This document shows positions 34,776-45,869 of a DNA stretch of 64,000 nt, in pieces (the stretch's first letter is position 1; each line of letters begins with the position of its first letter). Source of the stretch: Acanthococcus lagerstroemiae (lineage: Eukaryota; Arthropoda; Insecta; Hemiptera; Eriococcidae). The notes under the pieces were generated by a model. The model ran no database searches and had not been told where the DNA came from. It was given only the letters and a program-made list of their open reading frames with translations. The stretch spans positions 9,760,603-9,824,602 of the forward strand of contig CM063112.1 in assembly GCA_031841125.1 (NCBI GenBank), given 5' to 3'. A program made the position numbers and the translations under genes.

Positions 34776-34899
34776 AAATTATTATTTATCGGATACGGAA
34801 CTGATGTTTCAGCTGAATTTCTTGATTAATGAACAGTAAAATTATTAAATCATAATTTCATTGATTTTCGAGCTAATTTTGGTGAAAATCGTGGAAAAA

Positions 34900-36105
34900 T
34901 AGGTGGTGATTTCAATGAGAAAAAATGTGGGTTAGGATCACACTAATTACATACTACTGAGACTCACTCGGATTCGCTCAGACTTTTTAACTCTATTTAG
35001 ACTCACTGAGGCTGTGCTATGACTCATCCGGACTCCATCCCCGACTGACAAAAAAAGGGTCGCAAAGCCTAAAGCCAAGAGCCAAAACTGGGATGTGAGG
35101 CGAAAGAGTGCTTTTTTTTTCAACCGCAAACAGAAATTAGAACGACCTACATGAGGTAATTTTATGACGTCGCTTGGTCAAACACAATTTTATGATGGAC
35201 GCAATCGAACCATTCGATGCAAGGGGCAAAAACCGGTACGCAATGAGACTGTGAAAAAGGTGTGAGGGCTATTTTTCGGACGCAATCGGGCTTCTCCGGC
35301 TTGAGGTAGAATGATGAATAAAATGTCAAAATAAAATAAAAATGATGTCATTTAATCCACATCTTGATGGTTAGTCGTTATGTTTCCGTGGACGATGCAA
35401 CAATGTGCGTTCGTTGTGAAAAAGTTTTTTTAACTGCAACAAAGAAGTTGTATTTGTCGCGCGTTCAAAAAAGAGTTAAATATGAGAACCCGCCCGACCA
35501 TAGAATCAACTTACAGTGGGTAAATAACTTCCCAGAGACAGTAAAAACTATCATATTCGCACTTTGGGCCGTCATTGGTCTTCCGGGACTAAAGAAAACC
35601 GGAAATGACTCGAGTACTCCCAAGGGATCTGAGACGGTATCGTAGTCCTCCCGAAGAGAAAGGACATGAATACTCCCATAGAGGAACTATGATGTTATCA
35701 TAGAAAATAGTGAGTTAGTTCAGAGTATTATATCTATCTTGCACACAATAAATTATCCCAGTGTAATAGGGGTGGGGTTTGGGGTCTGAACCCCCCTTGT
35801 CATCAGTTGAAAATGTAAAAAAATTATAATTTATTCTGGTAATAGTAAGTAATACACCCGTAATGTTGTAAAAGTGAAACATTTTGTTTTTTTATGAACA
35901 TGCAACACTGCGACAGCGTCCACATCATACCAAGTCTGGCTACGTCACTGGCCTCAATACTGCATTCATCTGGCCACCTCCTAGCCCGGACTTCACGCCT
36001 CCTGACAGGGCCGAATTTAACATAATCGCGAGTGTAAAAAAACGTTGTGGTGATTATTTTTTAGGAGTCTTGTTTAAAAAAATAATTTTAAATTAAATGC
36101 CATCG
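34900..36105. other. No recognised gene
   Basis: A 70-codon frame at 35884-36096 contains IWPPPSPDFTPPDRAEF, weakly like the WPxxSPDLxPxD segment of mariner/IS630-type transposases, but nothing else supports it. A 93-codon frame at 35364-35645 has no motif. Confidence 0.25.
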
Positions 36106-36109
36106 CGAC

Positions 36110-37200
36110 CTTGGACGACCAATGTTTGCGAAGCGTTTGAAAATGGGGAGTTCTTGCTAACCCATCCTGTAGAATTTTCCGCCGGTGGCGCCAGTACAAT
36201 ATTATTGTTAATTGTGATGCACACATCCGGGCATCCATCATCTCTGTTGAATGTTCTCGCATACCCGGTACTCTGCCCTTTGATGCTTCTCGCAAATTCG
36301 ACATATTCAAACCGTGAGTTGCTACAAGTGGACGCGATCTGCGCCTGCGCAACCGCGTCAGTTCGATGTTATCAATCGCAATGCACACATCCGCACATCT
36401 CTATCTGTCATCGCTGCTGAATGTCCTCGCATAACCCGGTACTCTGCTCTCTCACACTTCTCGCAAATATATCAAGTTGGTGTTAGTGGGACGCAATCTG
36501 CGCCTGCGCAATTACATCAGTCCGATGTTATCAATCGCAATGCACACATCCGCACATCTGTATTTGTCATCGCTGCTGAAATGTCCTCGCATACCCGGTC
36601 TTTGCTCTTCGCAAATTTGACCGATTCAAATATCGAGTTGCTGTAAGTTGGACGCGATCTGCGCCTGCGCAACTGCATCAGTCCGATATTGTAAATCGCG
36701 TTCAGATCGCGATGCACACATCCGCACATCCATCATCTTTGATGAATGTCCTCACATATCCATACTCGGCTCTTCGAAGCTTCTCGAACATTCGGCCAAT
36801 TCAAACCTCGAGTTTTGTGTCTGCGTAACTGTGTCAGAGCGGTGTTGGGTGTTGTCAATCAAGATGCACTCATCCACACATCCGTTATCCCTGCTGAATA
36901 TCCTCATACATCGTTTTCTATTTTTCTTCAGTGTGTTCTTGAACATTCAATGGATTCGAACCTCAAGTTGCTGTAAGCTGGACGCGATTTGCACCTGCAC
37001 AACCAGGCGAGTAGGGTGTTGTTTTACGCGATGCACACATCTTGTCATCCCTGCTAGATGTCTTCACGTACCCATATTCGACCCTTCGACGCCTCTCAAA
37101 CCGTCAGCCGATTCAAACCTCGAGTTTCTGCAAGCTGGACGCGATTCACGCCTGCGTGATCGCGCCAACACGATGTTGCACTGTCCACCGGGATGTACCA
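36110..37200 (+). repeat. Satellite array, about 160-bp monomer, 6-7 copies
   Basis: The landmark tggacgcgatctgcgcctgcgc recurs (with changes) near 36329, 36488, 36649, 36978 and 37136, and a degraded one near 36818, so spacing is about 158-165 bp. Each unit also has gatgcacacatccNcacatc, then atgtcctcNcatacccg and attcaaacctcgagtt. Long open frames in this region (for example 36648-37310) simply follow the periodicity. Two inverted units lie at 32.2-32.4 kb. Confidence 0.88.
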
Positions 37201-37209
37201 AGTCTCTGA

Positions 37210-38030
37210 AATACTGTCGCAGTAACTGCGCGGTACAAGCAGCTCGGCTCGGCTCAGCGTCTACTACCGGAATTCGTGTACCGTTTAATTTAATCGTGGG
37301 CGAGGATTGAAACGCAGCTCGAAAATAGGTTGACGTCTAGACCTGCCCTTATAAACCTAATTCTTTATTGCCGCTCAAATCGCTTCATCTTGCTTTATGA
37401 TACTTATATAAAGTTCATTAAAATCGTACACAATGGTGTGTACGGTTTCGCTGTGCTGCCTCGCTTCATCGCCGTGGCATGTCCTCCTTGTGACGGACGT
37501 ACGCCAAACTATTACGCGGTTGTACACGTATAATATACGTTTACTTCTAGTAAGTCAGGATGATTCAGTTCGTTGACCTCGCGACCGAAAATCGGTTTAA
37601 CAGCACTGATTGTAGCGACTCGAGCTAGAGTTCGGATTTATATTCGGATATATGGTAGAGTTCTGGTGAGTCGAGCATTGTGCTTCTCTGAGGCGTAGTT
37701 TGAGTCGTCGTGTTCAGACTATCTCTGAAGCGCGTTGTTCAAAAACGGCTCCCTCAAATGCAGATTTGGATTCGCATGAGAAGCCGAAAAGGGTACAGGC
37801 TTTGGGGCGCTAAACTCAACGAAAGCCGAATTATATTCTTCACTTTTGAGTAAAGTACATATCTTTGTTCAACAAGTGCGATCCGCCAAACTGTCGGTGG
37901 TATCTCAAGCGTTTGTCTGACTGGCAATTTGATAAATGGAGTATGGCAGCAGTTTGAATAACCATTTGGCGATTTAGGAAACTAGTGACGGCAAAACCAT
38001 TCCAGTAAGTAAGGCTCTATATATTTCGCA
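37210..38030. other. No recognised gene
   Basis: Moderately CpG-rich up to about 37700. No motif or ORF with family features. Confidence 0.3.
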
Positions 38031-38032
38031 CG

Positions 38033-38162
38033 GGTAATGACAGCCACCATTTTCTTTCCGGTTCGATCCGTCACAAGAAAATTGGGCGAGCGGTAAACAC
38101 CGTGTTTCCAGTTCTCGTTTCAGGAAACAAACTGGAAAGAGAATGGCGGCTGTTCTTACCTG
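38033..38162. mobile_element. Small MITE (about 130 bp)
   Basis: Arms of about 30 bp at the two edges are imperfect reverse complements (gacagccaccattttctttcc against ggaaagagaatggcggctgt). The loop is about 65 bp. There is no coding capacity. Confidence 0.6.
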
Positions 38163-38164
38163 TC

Positions 38165-39000
38165 TTCGTATAGATCCCTGGTATAGGTACAGGTAGTGGT
38201 GTCATAATATAAGAATTACATGTGTAAGTACGCAGGCGGGCTTGTCTCGACTATGCCAAATTCATTGGCTTCCTATATGTCGTATAGTAATCAGTTGCTG
38301 GCCAATATTCTGATCCCGTTACGTGTTGATTACTTTTCCATGTATAACTGTTTTGATTACCTGATACTGATGTGTCGCGTCGTATACCTATGATAATTGG
38401 CTGCTGGCGGATATATCTATGTGGTCAATATTAAAGCCCTAACTACTGACTTTGGCTTCATTCAACGTTAAGGATGCTGCGCGAGACAAAACTCATTTCA
38501 AAATGTTTCTTACTACACAAACCTACCTCACATTATATGAGGAATAGTGCACTACTCGCATTCATCTCACGCGTCTCTTATAGTACTTCTCGCTGAAGTC
38601 TCCCCGTACATTATCAAGTCTCATGACCATTTTCATTACGTGTTTCGTTTACTTTTTGCAAAACTTTGCAAGATATGTGAGAATGCATAAGCAGTTAATA
38701 GAAATGGCTTTGTAGAGGAGACAAGTTGAGAAGATGAGAAGAAAGCACTGCGTGATAAAGGTACAAAGGATACATGTTTCTTATCTTGAATTTCAGTCTG
38801 CAGAACCGATGTCTCATCTCAAGTTTCTCAAATGGCATTACTAAACTGGCATCAGGAAGTTTATTTTATTAATATGAATACTCCTAATATCGCGTAGTTA
38901 TGAAATGACCGTTGATAGAGTCGAATGGTTTCGTTGGCCTTATCTACATTATGATACAACGCGTCATCTTCACATGATACCATCCTAACCAATATTCGAT
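38165..39000. other. No recognised gene
   Basis: Unclassified sequence. I see no repeats or motifs. Confidence 0.3.
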
Positions 39001-39004
39001 GATA

Positions 39005-39060
39005 GAGGGGCGTATGGCGATGCACACATGCCAAATTGGCCCTGGGATACCGTACCTCGT
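39005..39060 (-). mobile_element. 3'-end fragment of an R1-like LINE
   Basis: The plus-strand text cgtatggcgatgcacacatg, then ccaaatt and ggNataccg is the reverse complement of the 3' end of the LINE copy at 49.4-50.3 kb (tgcgtgcatcgccatacg). Only about 55 bp is recognisable. Confidence 0.6.
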
Positions 39061-39089
39061 ATCCCGTAAACGCCCGGAATGGGCCTGTG

Positions 39090-39180
39090 TCGGAATAGGT
39101 ACCAGGTACAGGTTCCTACGGGATTCAGTTGGTCAGAATAGGTACCAGGTACATGTTCCTACAGAATTCAGTGGGAATGA
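39090..39180 (+). repeat. Tandem duplication, about 43-bp unit
   Basis: The phrase gaataggtaccaggtaca, then Ngttcctac, then attcagt occurs near 39092 and again near 39135. Confidence 0.7.
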
Positions 39181-39399
39181 CAGGACATTGGTTATCTTAT
39201 CGTTCTGTCAGGGTGTATACCGGTCCATTAAGTCCAATAAATCCAATAAAAGGCCAATATTTTTCATTTCAAATCTGGTCGATACATTTTTATTACTTTT
39301 GTTTTATCTCCCTGATGTCCTAGGTTGACAATAATATTGATCAGCTTTTCTGAGTAGCCGAAATTCACCAAAGCCTGCAATCCGCCATGGCAACACTAT

Positions 39400-40331
39400 T
39401 ATACGCAGCATTAACACGACAAAATACCTTGGCATGAATTGTGGACAACCGACTGAACTGGGATCCGCACATTGCTTATGTGTCAGATAAATACGAGAGG
39501 CTGATACCGAAGATTATCCCCATGTGCGCCAACACTTTCGGGTACTCAAATTATGCCCGAAAATGATGTTCGATGGCACAGTGGGAGCCATTTTTAGGCA
39601 TGGGCCCCTTTCTTTGCCAGTCGCCTCGAAACCAAGCACAACAGGCAACGGGTTGATGCGCTACACCGCCGCATTATGTTAGCCTGCGGTCGGCTATACC
39701 GGACAGAGTCAGCTACATCCCAGGAACAGCAATCACGAACATCCTACCCCTGAGCCTGTCAACTGTGACTGCGAGTAAGTTACGCTACCGCATTAAGGGC
39801 TGGGCGGCCAGTAAATATGGCAACCCCATGTTCGCAAGCATCAGTAACGAACCAAAAGCTACTTTGCGGGCGCGTCTGGATACAGCTGCGCATGCGAAGT
39901 GGCAAACTTGGTATACAAGCAATCGACAGGGAAAATGGACGAAGAAGACCGTACCCCAGGTTGGAACAAACATCAGCGACATTGACTTCTACCTGGCACA
40001 GGCACTCAGCGGCCACGGTGTACTTCGGGAGTACCTGTATCGGATGCATCGTGTTCCCTCCCCCTAATGTGAATGTGGGCCAGAAGAAACAGTCGAACAT
40101 GTGTTTTTGGGATGCCCAAAATTTAGCGACAGCAGGCCGAGCGATCTAGATATCACTGCCGAACAGACAGGGAGGTTCCTCCGAAAAGTCGTCTTCACCC
40201 TCTGGGAGCAAGAGAGGCAGAGAAATCGTAGCCAACGGATAGGAGGCTCGATAGAAATGCGCAAACGAAAGCACGTGAGGGCCACCAACTACGGGTGGTG
40301 GAACTGCGTACCTGAAGAGGTAAGTCCACAG
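39400..40331 (+). pseudogene. R1/Jockey-like LINE ORF2, RT end and zinc-knuckle tail
   Basis: A YLG-x-IVDNRLNWDPHIAYV region near 39430 is the end of the RT palm. After frameshifts, 39765-40067 reads SKLRYRIKGWAASKYG, KWQTWYTSNRQGKWTK, then FYLAQALSGHGVLREYLYRM, the standard R1-type tail. A stop at 40065 interrupts the knuckle, which continues in frame as CECGPEETVEHVFLGCPKF, then VVFTLWEQERQRN to about 40320. The host sequence is cut at 40331 by a hAT insertion whose duplicate target (gtccacag) lies at 43259-43266. Confidence 0.85.
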
Positions 40332-40785
40332 CAGAGGTGGGTACGTTCACTTGTGAACGTCGTTCAGTTCGTGAACTCGTTCACATTTTTGACGAACGTG
40401 AACGTGGACGATATTTTTAAGAGTGAACGCGAACGTAAACGAAATTTCTGACGAACGTGAACGAGTGAATGAGATTTCTTTCCTTTCTGAAGAAATGAGG
40501 GCGAGCAGGGCCGGCCCGGGGGGAGGAGGTTGTCACACCCCCCAGTCATTTTTCATTCGGCAATTTTGGCAACATTTTGCCCAATTCGGCAAAATTATTC
40601 GGTCAAATGATTGAGATGTTGGGAAAATCCGACAAGGTAAAAAGCTTTATCTTGATGCATGCGAAAAAAGGCTAATTGTTCGATAATTTTCACCCATATC
40701 TGCTCCTGCTTTTTTTGGTATAGTTACAATAGCACTCTTTTTAAAGTCCTCTGGCATTTCCCCTTTATCATAAATATAAGATATA

Positions 40786-42281
40786 GAGTTACCAACCATT
40801 TGCTTTTTCCAAGTTGCATTTGCCCTTTGCCAGACCCAGCAATAAACTTTTCCTCTTTCACCAATTTATGGAAGTATCCCGGGAAAATGTAAAAATATAA
40901 AAGCATTCAACATTTACTGGATCATTTTTAATGTACGTAAGCGTGCAAACGCGCTTCGTTGCTGCAAGCTACTCGGAACACATCATTCGTCACCTTTTGT
41001 ATACATCTGGGGTAACTTCGGACTATTTTTAACTTTAAGTCCTTGTAACTCCCTAACGTGGTACGAAGGTGGTTTGAAGGTAACTAAAAAAAATCTTATC
41101 TTGACCGGTAGTTTATCACTACATGGGTTAAAATCCGCTTAATTTTAATTTTGAACCCTTCAGAAGACAAAAAGTGGTAACTAGTCTAAAACTGGTCCAG
41201 AAAAGGGGTAACTTCAGACTTTTTATTTCTCTCTCTTCAAAGAAATAATGTTTTGGTTTCCTAAAGTTCTGAAAACACTTTTTATGAACTTTAAATTAAG
41301 AATCAATGTTTATTCAAGCATAAAAAGGCATTTTTATTCATTAAAGTATACAATTATTCTAAAAAATTCAAATTGTGAAGAAGAAAATCAAAATTTCAGC
41401 TATAAAAATGCTAAATTTTAAAATATAAACTCAAAATGAGGTAATTTTATAACTTCTTTGCCAAAGTCGTAGTGACCTCGTGACATTTTTCAAACGCCTC
41501 CGAGTTCTTTTATATGAACGAACCATTTCATTTCACAAACTTTAAAACTTGGTACATTCAAAAATTTTCGTCCCTTTTTTTTACTTTTTTCCCGATAATT
41601 TAACATCCATTCATTCTTTTGATCTCTCTCTTTTTTTTTCTTTTTCTTTTTTTAATTATTCAGAAAAGTTTGCTGCATCCGACCACTAGAAAACGAAAAT
41701 TTGATAACAAGATTTTTTTTGTTTGGCTTTTGGTATGTTTTCGTCACGAAAAATCATTCTAGTTTCCCTATATCGACTTTAAAATCGATTTTAACTACAC
41801 TGCAGTGTAGACACACGCGTTGGCATTAATTCCGTGCCAAATTTGATGGAATTCCCTTCAGTCTGAACTTCGTGGGAAATGTTTTCCGTAAAAAAGTTGA
41901 ATCGGTCCGAAGTTACCCCAGATTACGGTACTCATACTAGAGACCTCTGCCATTTTGTGTCCAATCGTGCCCGTGGAGGCCGAATCCGACTATGCGGAGC
42001 GGTCGCGGTGTCAATTCGGCATCGACGGGCAGGGTTAGATGAAAAATGGCAGGAAATGGCAGGTTTCCGCACTCGTACTGTTATAGATCTTTATCCATAT
42101 AGATAGTGCTATTCTTTCTCATGATCGTTCCAATATTCTGTCTATGCGAACATCAAAGTGAGGAACGAGCGAAGCGAGTTTCGAGTCTGTCACACATTTT
42201 TGGAACGTTTGCTTTTTTGTGACCAAATTTGTCTTTTTCTCCAGCAACCTTTGCTTTTTAGAAAAAATGAGTTGGTAACCC
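40786..42281. mobile_element. TIR element 3, nested in the RTE fragment
   Basis: The ends are GAGTTACCAACCATTTG and, reversed, GGGTTACCAACTCATTT, flanked by a TA dinucleotide on both sides (40784-40785 and 42282-42283). Removing it restores the RTE reading order. Apart from the inner element 4 it is about 575 bp and non-coding. The TA target hints at Tc1/mariner, but the superfamily is unproven. The segment 42010-42033 is nearly identical to 3021-3044 in the hAT element at 2.7 kb. Confidence 0.75.
41005..41923. mobile_element. TIR element 4, innermost
   Basis: The two ends are inverted copies of ATCTGGGGTAACTTCGGAC, with the sequence tac on both sides (41002-41004 and 41924-41926). A 3-bp duplication suggests PIF/Harbinger-type integration. 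The 919-bp interior has repeated gggtaact and aaggtaact words and no open frame of note. Its host, element 3, resumes after it. Confidence 0.78.
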
Positions 42282-43266
42282 TAAACATGCTAATTTGTAC
42301 AATTTATCAAGTGCATACTCTCCTAAGTTCTGTAATAATTCAGCTGGTATCTTATTTACTCCTGGAGCTTTCCCTTTCTTTAGTTCTCTCAATGCATCGT
42401 TAACTTCACATCTTGAAATTGAATCTCCCCTCTCGTCTTCTTATCATCATCAATAAGCTACCTATCTTTTTCTTTTTTGCTTTGAAAAATTTTCTATTTG
42501 GCTATTCGGCATTTTTATACTACCCCCCCCCCCTCCATAAAAATTGCTCGGGTCGGCTCTGAGGGCGAGATGCAAGTTGCTACTCGGCTACTGCCGTTGA
42601 CGTTTACTCTTTACTGGTAGGGTATAGTACTAGTAAACGTCAAGGTCAGACACAGGCAATCGGCTGATCGGCGACATGCGAACAATGTGAATATGTGTTG
42701 CTGTAGAACATTTCTACTAAGAGTAATGTAAGGTAAATATTATGGACGAACATGAATAAAAGCCAAAAAATTATGATTCTCTCTTGATGGAATTAGAGAA
42801 AAAGGAGTCAGGGGCTGAGCCCCCACATGCAAAATTAGCTCTCCCCCTCCAGAAATAATTATTTAGTTCCGTGTATGTGATTCACCTCAAAATATTGAAG
42901 TGACTGAATAAAAAAGAATTACAAAAATTTTAATATTTTAGATTAACTGAGGCAAGAGCATAACATAAGACATCAGAAATGCTATCTTCTGATAACTTTT
43001 GTCTTTATAACTGCAAAATAGACTAGCTTCTTACAGCTGGCTGGAACTTGGGTCTAGGAATAACTTTTCGTATTAGCAGGAATGAGGGCGCGTTGTGAAA
43101 TCGAGACTAAAATAAAGAATACCACGAAAATTAGAAAGGATGTGAACGTTGTTCACTCGTTCACAAACAGCAAAAGAACGTCATGAACTGAACATGAACG
43201 AGCAAACTTTTAGGTGCACGTGAACGATTTTTAAAGTTTGTGAACTTGCCCACCTCTGGTCCACAG

Positions 43267-43540
43267 GGACCAGGTCGCGCGGCAGGTCACCCACACGATA
43301 CTTGCACAGAATTAATACGGAAAATCACTGGCAAGACGATGGAATCACGTACTAGGACAGCCGAGGACAGAGACAGCTGGAGGAGCCTGGTCGACTCGGT
43401 TACCTGATCACGATACCCGAAACTGGGCGAACGAAGACTAAGATGAATTGACAAGCCTAAACCGCACCTCTGGCCCCGAAAACTACCCTTTCGAGTATCG
43501 CATCAATGACCAGAGGGACCTAATTAAGATATCAAGGGAA
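43267..43540 (+). pseudogene. LINE C-terminal tail and an opposed LINE 3' end
   Basis: At 43300-43390 the plus strand reads IRKITGKTMESRTRTAEDRDSWRSLVDSV, in the style of the last residues of RTE-type ORFs. At 43475-43525 the minus strand carries ctggtcattgatgcgatact, then cgaaagggtagtt, closely matching the 3' region of the LINE at 49.4-50.3 kb (50240-50285). So two different LINE ends meet here. Confidence 0.6.
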
Positions 43541-43559
43541 ACTGGCGAGACTCATATTG

Positions 43560-44780
43560 AACTCGACTAGTTTGCACCGCGTCAGAGGGTGCTCTGTTAG
43601 CCTTTGTGATAACAGTTGATACTGTCCTCTGCTCGGTCTCGTAGGCTGGTGATATTTACGAGTATGTCAACATGCGCCACACCTATGGGAAATGAAAAGT
43701 CGGCGCCCACGTTGCCACACATCGGATTTCCACAGCGCAGCTTTCCACTTCCAACACCTTCGACCGAACGACGTCGCGTCGCCTCGTTTTGCGCGAAGTT
43801 TACGCTGGCACGATTCGTGACGGTTACAGCTAAATTACGGCGCCGTCGTTCGTTCTGCAACTCCTACGGGTTTCATTTACGTTTCCTCTGTATAACGATT
43901 GTTAAAAAAACTTACTCGAGATGAAAGAGAGAGAGAGAGACAGACAGACAGAACGCTCACTCGGTCGCCTCGTTACAATGTCCTCGTCGCAATTCGATCC
44001 TCTTCGGCCAGTGTGCGGCAGTAACGTCTGTCTTGGCCCACGCACTCGGCTACTTATCTCGCACGTACACATAGACCAGCACTGAGTTGTGCCAGAGCGT
44101 ATATACGTACACGAAATCGGTATTATATTGTACGAAGTGCTCGTATAATACGAGCACACACAGCAGGCCCGTGTACGCACCAGAGTCCGCTTAACAACAA
44201 CATAATAACGACCGGAGACAAGTGGACGCTGTTTGCCAGCCTCCGTCTCACCTCTCTAATTATCTGGTTCGTACTGGTTAATACACATGAGAACTCAGTC
44301 CGTGAAAGATGCGAGGAAGTGATATATTTAGGAACTCGACCAAGTCGACACAGCCGAGCCATAATGTACTAAATGTGTACGTTTATTTCATCTATCCATG
44401 ATACATATACGAGCGTCAACGTCAAAACGTTGTTGCCATTGCTGGTCTCCTGAATAGCCGCGCGACTCACGCTAATTATTAAATTGCCAGGCGGACGAGC
44501 TTTCGGAGAGGACGACATCACTTCGAGAGATTATCCAAGGTTACGTCACACGCCGCGGCAATCAAGCGGTGACCAAACCACTCATACCTCGCTCTGGTGG
44601 GACGAAAATCAGCCCGTCGGGCACGATCGAAACTCTGCGGGGCACTAACGACCGGACTCGCCGCCCGCTGTACGGCGCTCGTAAAACCGTCAATGCGAGT
44701 GGATACTCGAATACGCCGGCACAAACGGCCGTAAAGTTTGTACGGTGTACCATATCTCCGAGCTGAAAAAGTCACATCCT
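43560..44780. other. CpG-dense unique sequence, no recognised gene
   Basis: It is dense in CpG (cggcgcccacgttgcc, cgacgtcgcgtcgcctcg, cgggcacgatcg). Frames of about 60-100 codons are open on both strands across the same DNA, which argues against coding. It includes a 10-bp-arm palindrome (gtgctcgtat at about 44140). Possible regulatory or untranslated sequence. Confidence 0.35.
43926..43952. repeat. (GA)n/(CAGA)n microsatellite
   Basis: A gagaga run passes into cagacagacag. Confidence 0.9.
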
Positions 44781-44829
44781 ACAGAACAGCATTTGCTAGC
44801 GAACTTGGCGATCTAGAATCTCAGATTAG

Positions 44830-45190
44830 AGTCACCGCATCCGCAGCAGGCAGTGGAGTTGAAGAGGGTTGAGGCAGTCTGAAAGACCGTATTAACAAGA
44901 CAGCTAAGAAAGTGCTTGGGTCTACCCCTAAAACAGCTAATCCTTACTGGTTCAACGAGAGAATGCGGAAGAAATTGAGGCACAGCAATTCCAGAGAAAA
45001 ATGAACTTTTCAAACAAACCATTAGAGCAAACCGCAGCACAACTGGGCGAGAGTAAGATATCGTGATGTAAAGGCCATTGTGCAAAGGGTGACGCGAAAG
45101 CTCAAGAATGAGTGTTCAAGCAAAAGGCCAAAGAAATACAGAAGCTAGCAGACCAAAGCCATGCTAGCGCGTTCTATAAGGCTGTGTAGT
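44830..45190 (+). pseudogene. LINE ORF2 EN-RT linker fragment
   Basis: Across shifting plus frames the text reads KTAKKVLGSTPKTANPYWFNE, then RVRYRDVKAIVQRVTRKLKNE and KAKEIQKLADQSHASAFYKAV. This is the Trp/Lys-rich linker typical of CR1/RTE-like ORFs between endonuclease and RT (x-WFDE-x, then WLxxKAxEIQxxADxxDxxxFY). Neither flanking domain is present. Confidence 0.65.
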
Positions 45191-45309
45191 ATGATAAATT
45201 GAAGGGCAAGTTTTCGAATTAAGAGTCTCGAGCTAGGAGCTTTGGACCTAAAGGAACAATTCCATGTGTAGGGTGTGTCAAACTGCCAATTCATTTTTTC
45301 TTCTTCCTT

Positions 45310-45710
45310 GGTACAACACGGTTGTGTGTGGATTATCGACGGCTGAATGATGCGACTCGGAAAGACAGTTACCCATCGCCGCGGATCATTCAACGACACC
45401 CTGGATCTACTAGGTGGAAGCGAGTGGTATACCACAGTGGCTTTGAAGAGTGGTTACCACCAAGTGATCCTCCACCAGAGGATAAAGAGAAGACGGCGTT
45501 CTCGACTGGTTCCGGACTCTGGCAGTACACAGTGATGCCCTTTGGACTGTGTAATGTCTAATGTGCCAGCTACATTCGAACGTTTGATGGAGACAGTCCT
45601 GCGAGGCCTACTAGGCAAGATCTGCCTAGTGTACCTCGATGATGCGGTCATCTTCGGAGGTTCTACCCTGCAATGTAACGAAGTTCGCACATGTCACACT
45701 ACTACAAATG
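45310..45710 (+). pseudogene. Ty3/gypsy LTR retrotransposon RT fragment
   Basis: The text VCVDYRRLNDATRKDSYPSP, then (shifted) LDLLGGSEWYTT and LKSGYHQV, then EDKEKTAFSTGSGLWQYTVM, PFGLCNV, PATFERLMETVL and CLVYLDDAVIFGG covers RT motifs 2-5. The catalytic YLDD is at 45632-45643. At least three frameshifts occur (near 45385, 45470 and 45560). No LTRs, integrase or RNase H are visible, so this is a truncated piece. Confidence 0.9.
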
Positions 45711-45869
45711 CATGAAAACAGTTAGCTAGATCGCTTTTAAAACGCACAGTTTATCGGATATAAAACTAGACTATACACCAACGGCCAGCGGCCTTTATAT
45801 ATCCCGTCGTTATCGGCGAAATTCCTTATCGCTTTCGTTATCAAAGTTCTATTCTGCTGCTCAAAATGT

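Larger units (their letters stand above)
40665..42440 (-). pseudogene. RTE-like RT fragment, split by an insertion
   Basis: On the minus strand, 42425-42290 encodes SISRCEVNDALRELKKGKAPG, then PAELLQNLGEYALDKLYKLAC, the fingers of an RTE-type RT. The next expected residues resume 1.5 kb away at 40784-40665: SYIYDKGEMPEDFKKS, then AIVTIPKKAGADMGENYRTI. The break coincides with the TIR element at 40786-42281. Only these about 280 bp of the LINE are present, and how they entered hAT element 2 is not visible. Confidence 0.85.
40506..42561. mobile_element. hAT element 2, nested in element 1
   Basis: The left end is CAGGGCCGGCCCGGGGGGAG, and the reversed right end is CAGAGCCGACCCGAGCAA. The target duplication agggcgag is perfect at 40498-40505 and 42562-42569, with both copies inside element 1. 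The subterminal attcggcattttt/attcggcaatttt words mirror each other. Its cargo is an RTE RT fragment and two further DNA elements. Confidence 0.9.
40332..43258. mobile_element. hAT element 1 (outer), 8-bp TSD gtccacag
   Basis: The left end is CAGAGGTGGGTACGTTCAC, and the reversed right end is CAGAGGTGGGCAAGTTCAC. The CAGAGGTGGG terminus and 8-bp duplication are standard for hAT. The duplication gtccacag is perfect at 40324-40331 and 43259-43266. Total length is 2927 bp, but only about 870 bp is its own: 40332-40505 and 42570-43258 plus one target copy. The subterminal regions contain repeated gtgaacg/cgttcac words. There is no transposase. Confidence 0.93.

Noticed and set aside
35884..36096. 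Mariner/IS630-type transposase fragment (WPPPSPDFTPPD)
   Set aside because: Only one short segment resembles the family. I see no second catalytic motif, TIRs or TA flanks.
36648..37310. 220-codon open frame
   Set aside because: It follows the 160-bp satellite. The protein text merely repeats with the monomer and has no domain.
44518..44775. Overlapping 60-85 codon frames on both strands
   Set aside because: Mutually exclusive frames in CpG-dense DNA with no motif. Noncoding is more likely.
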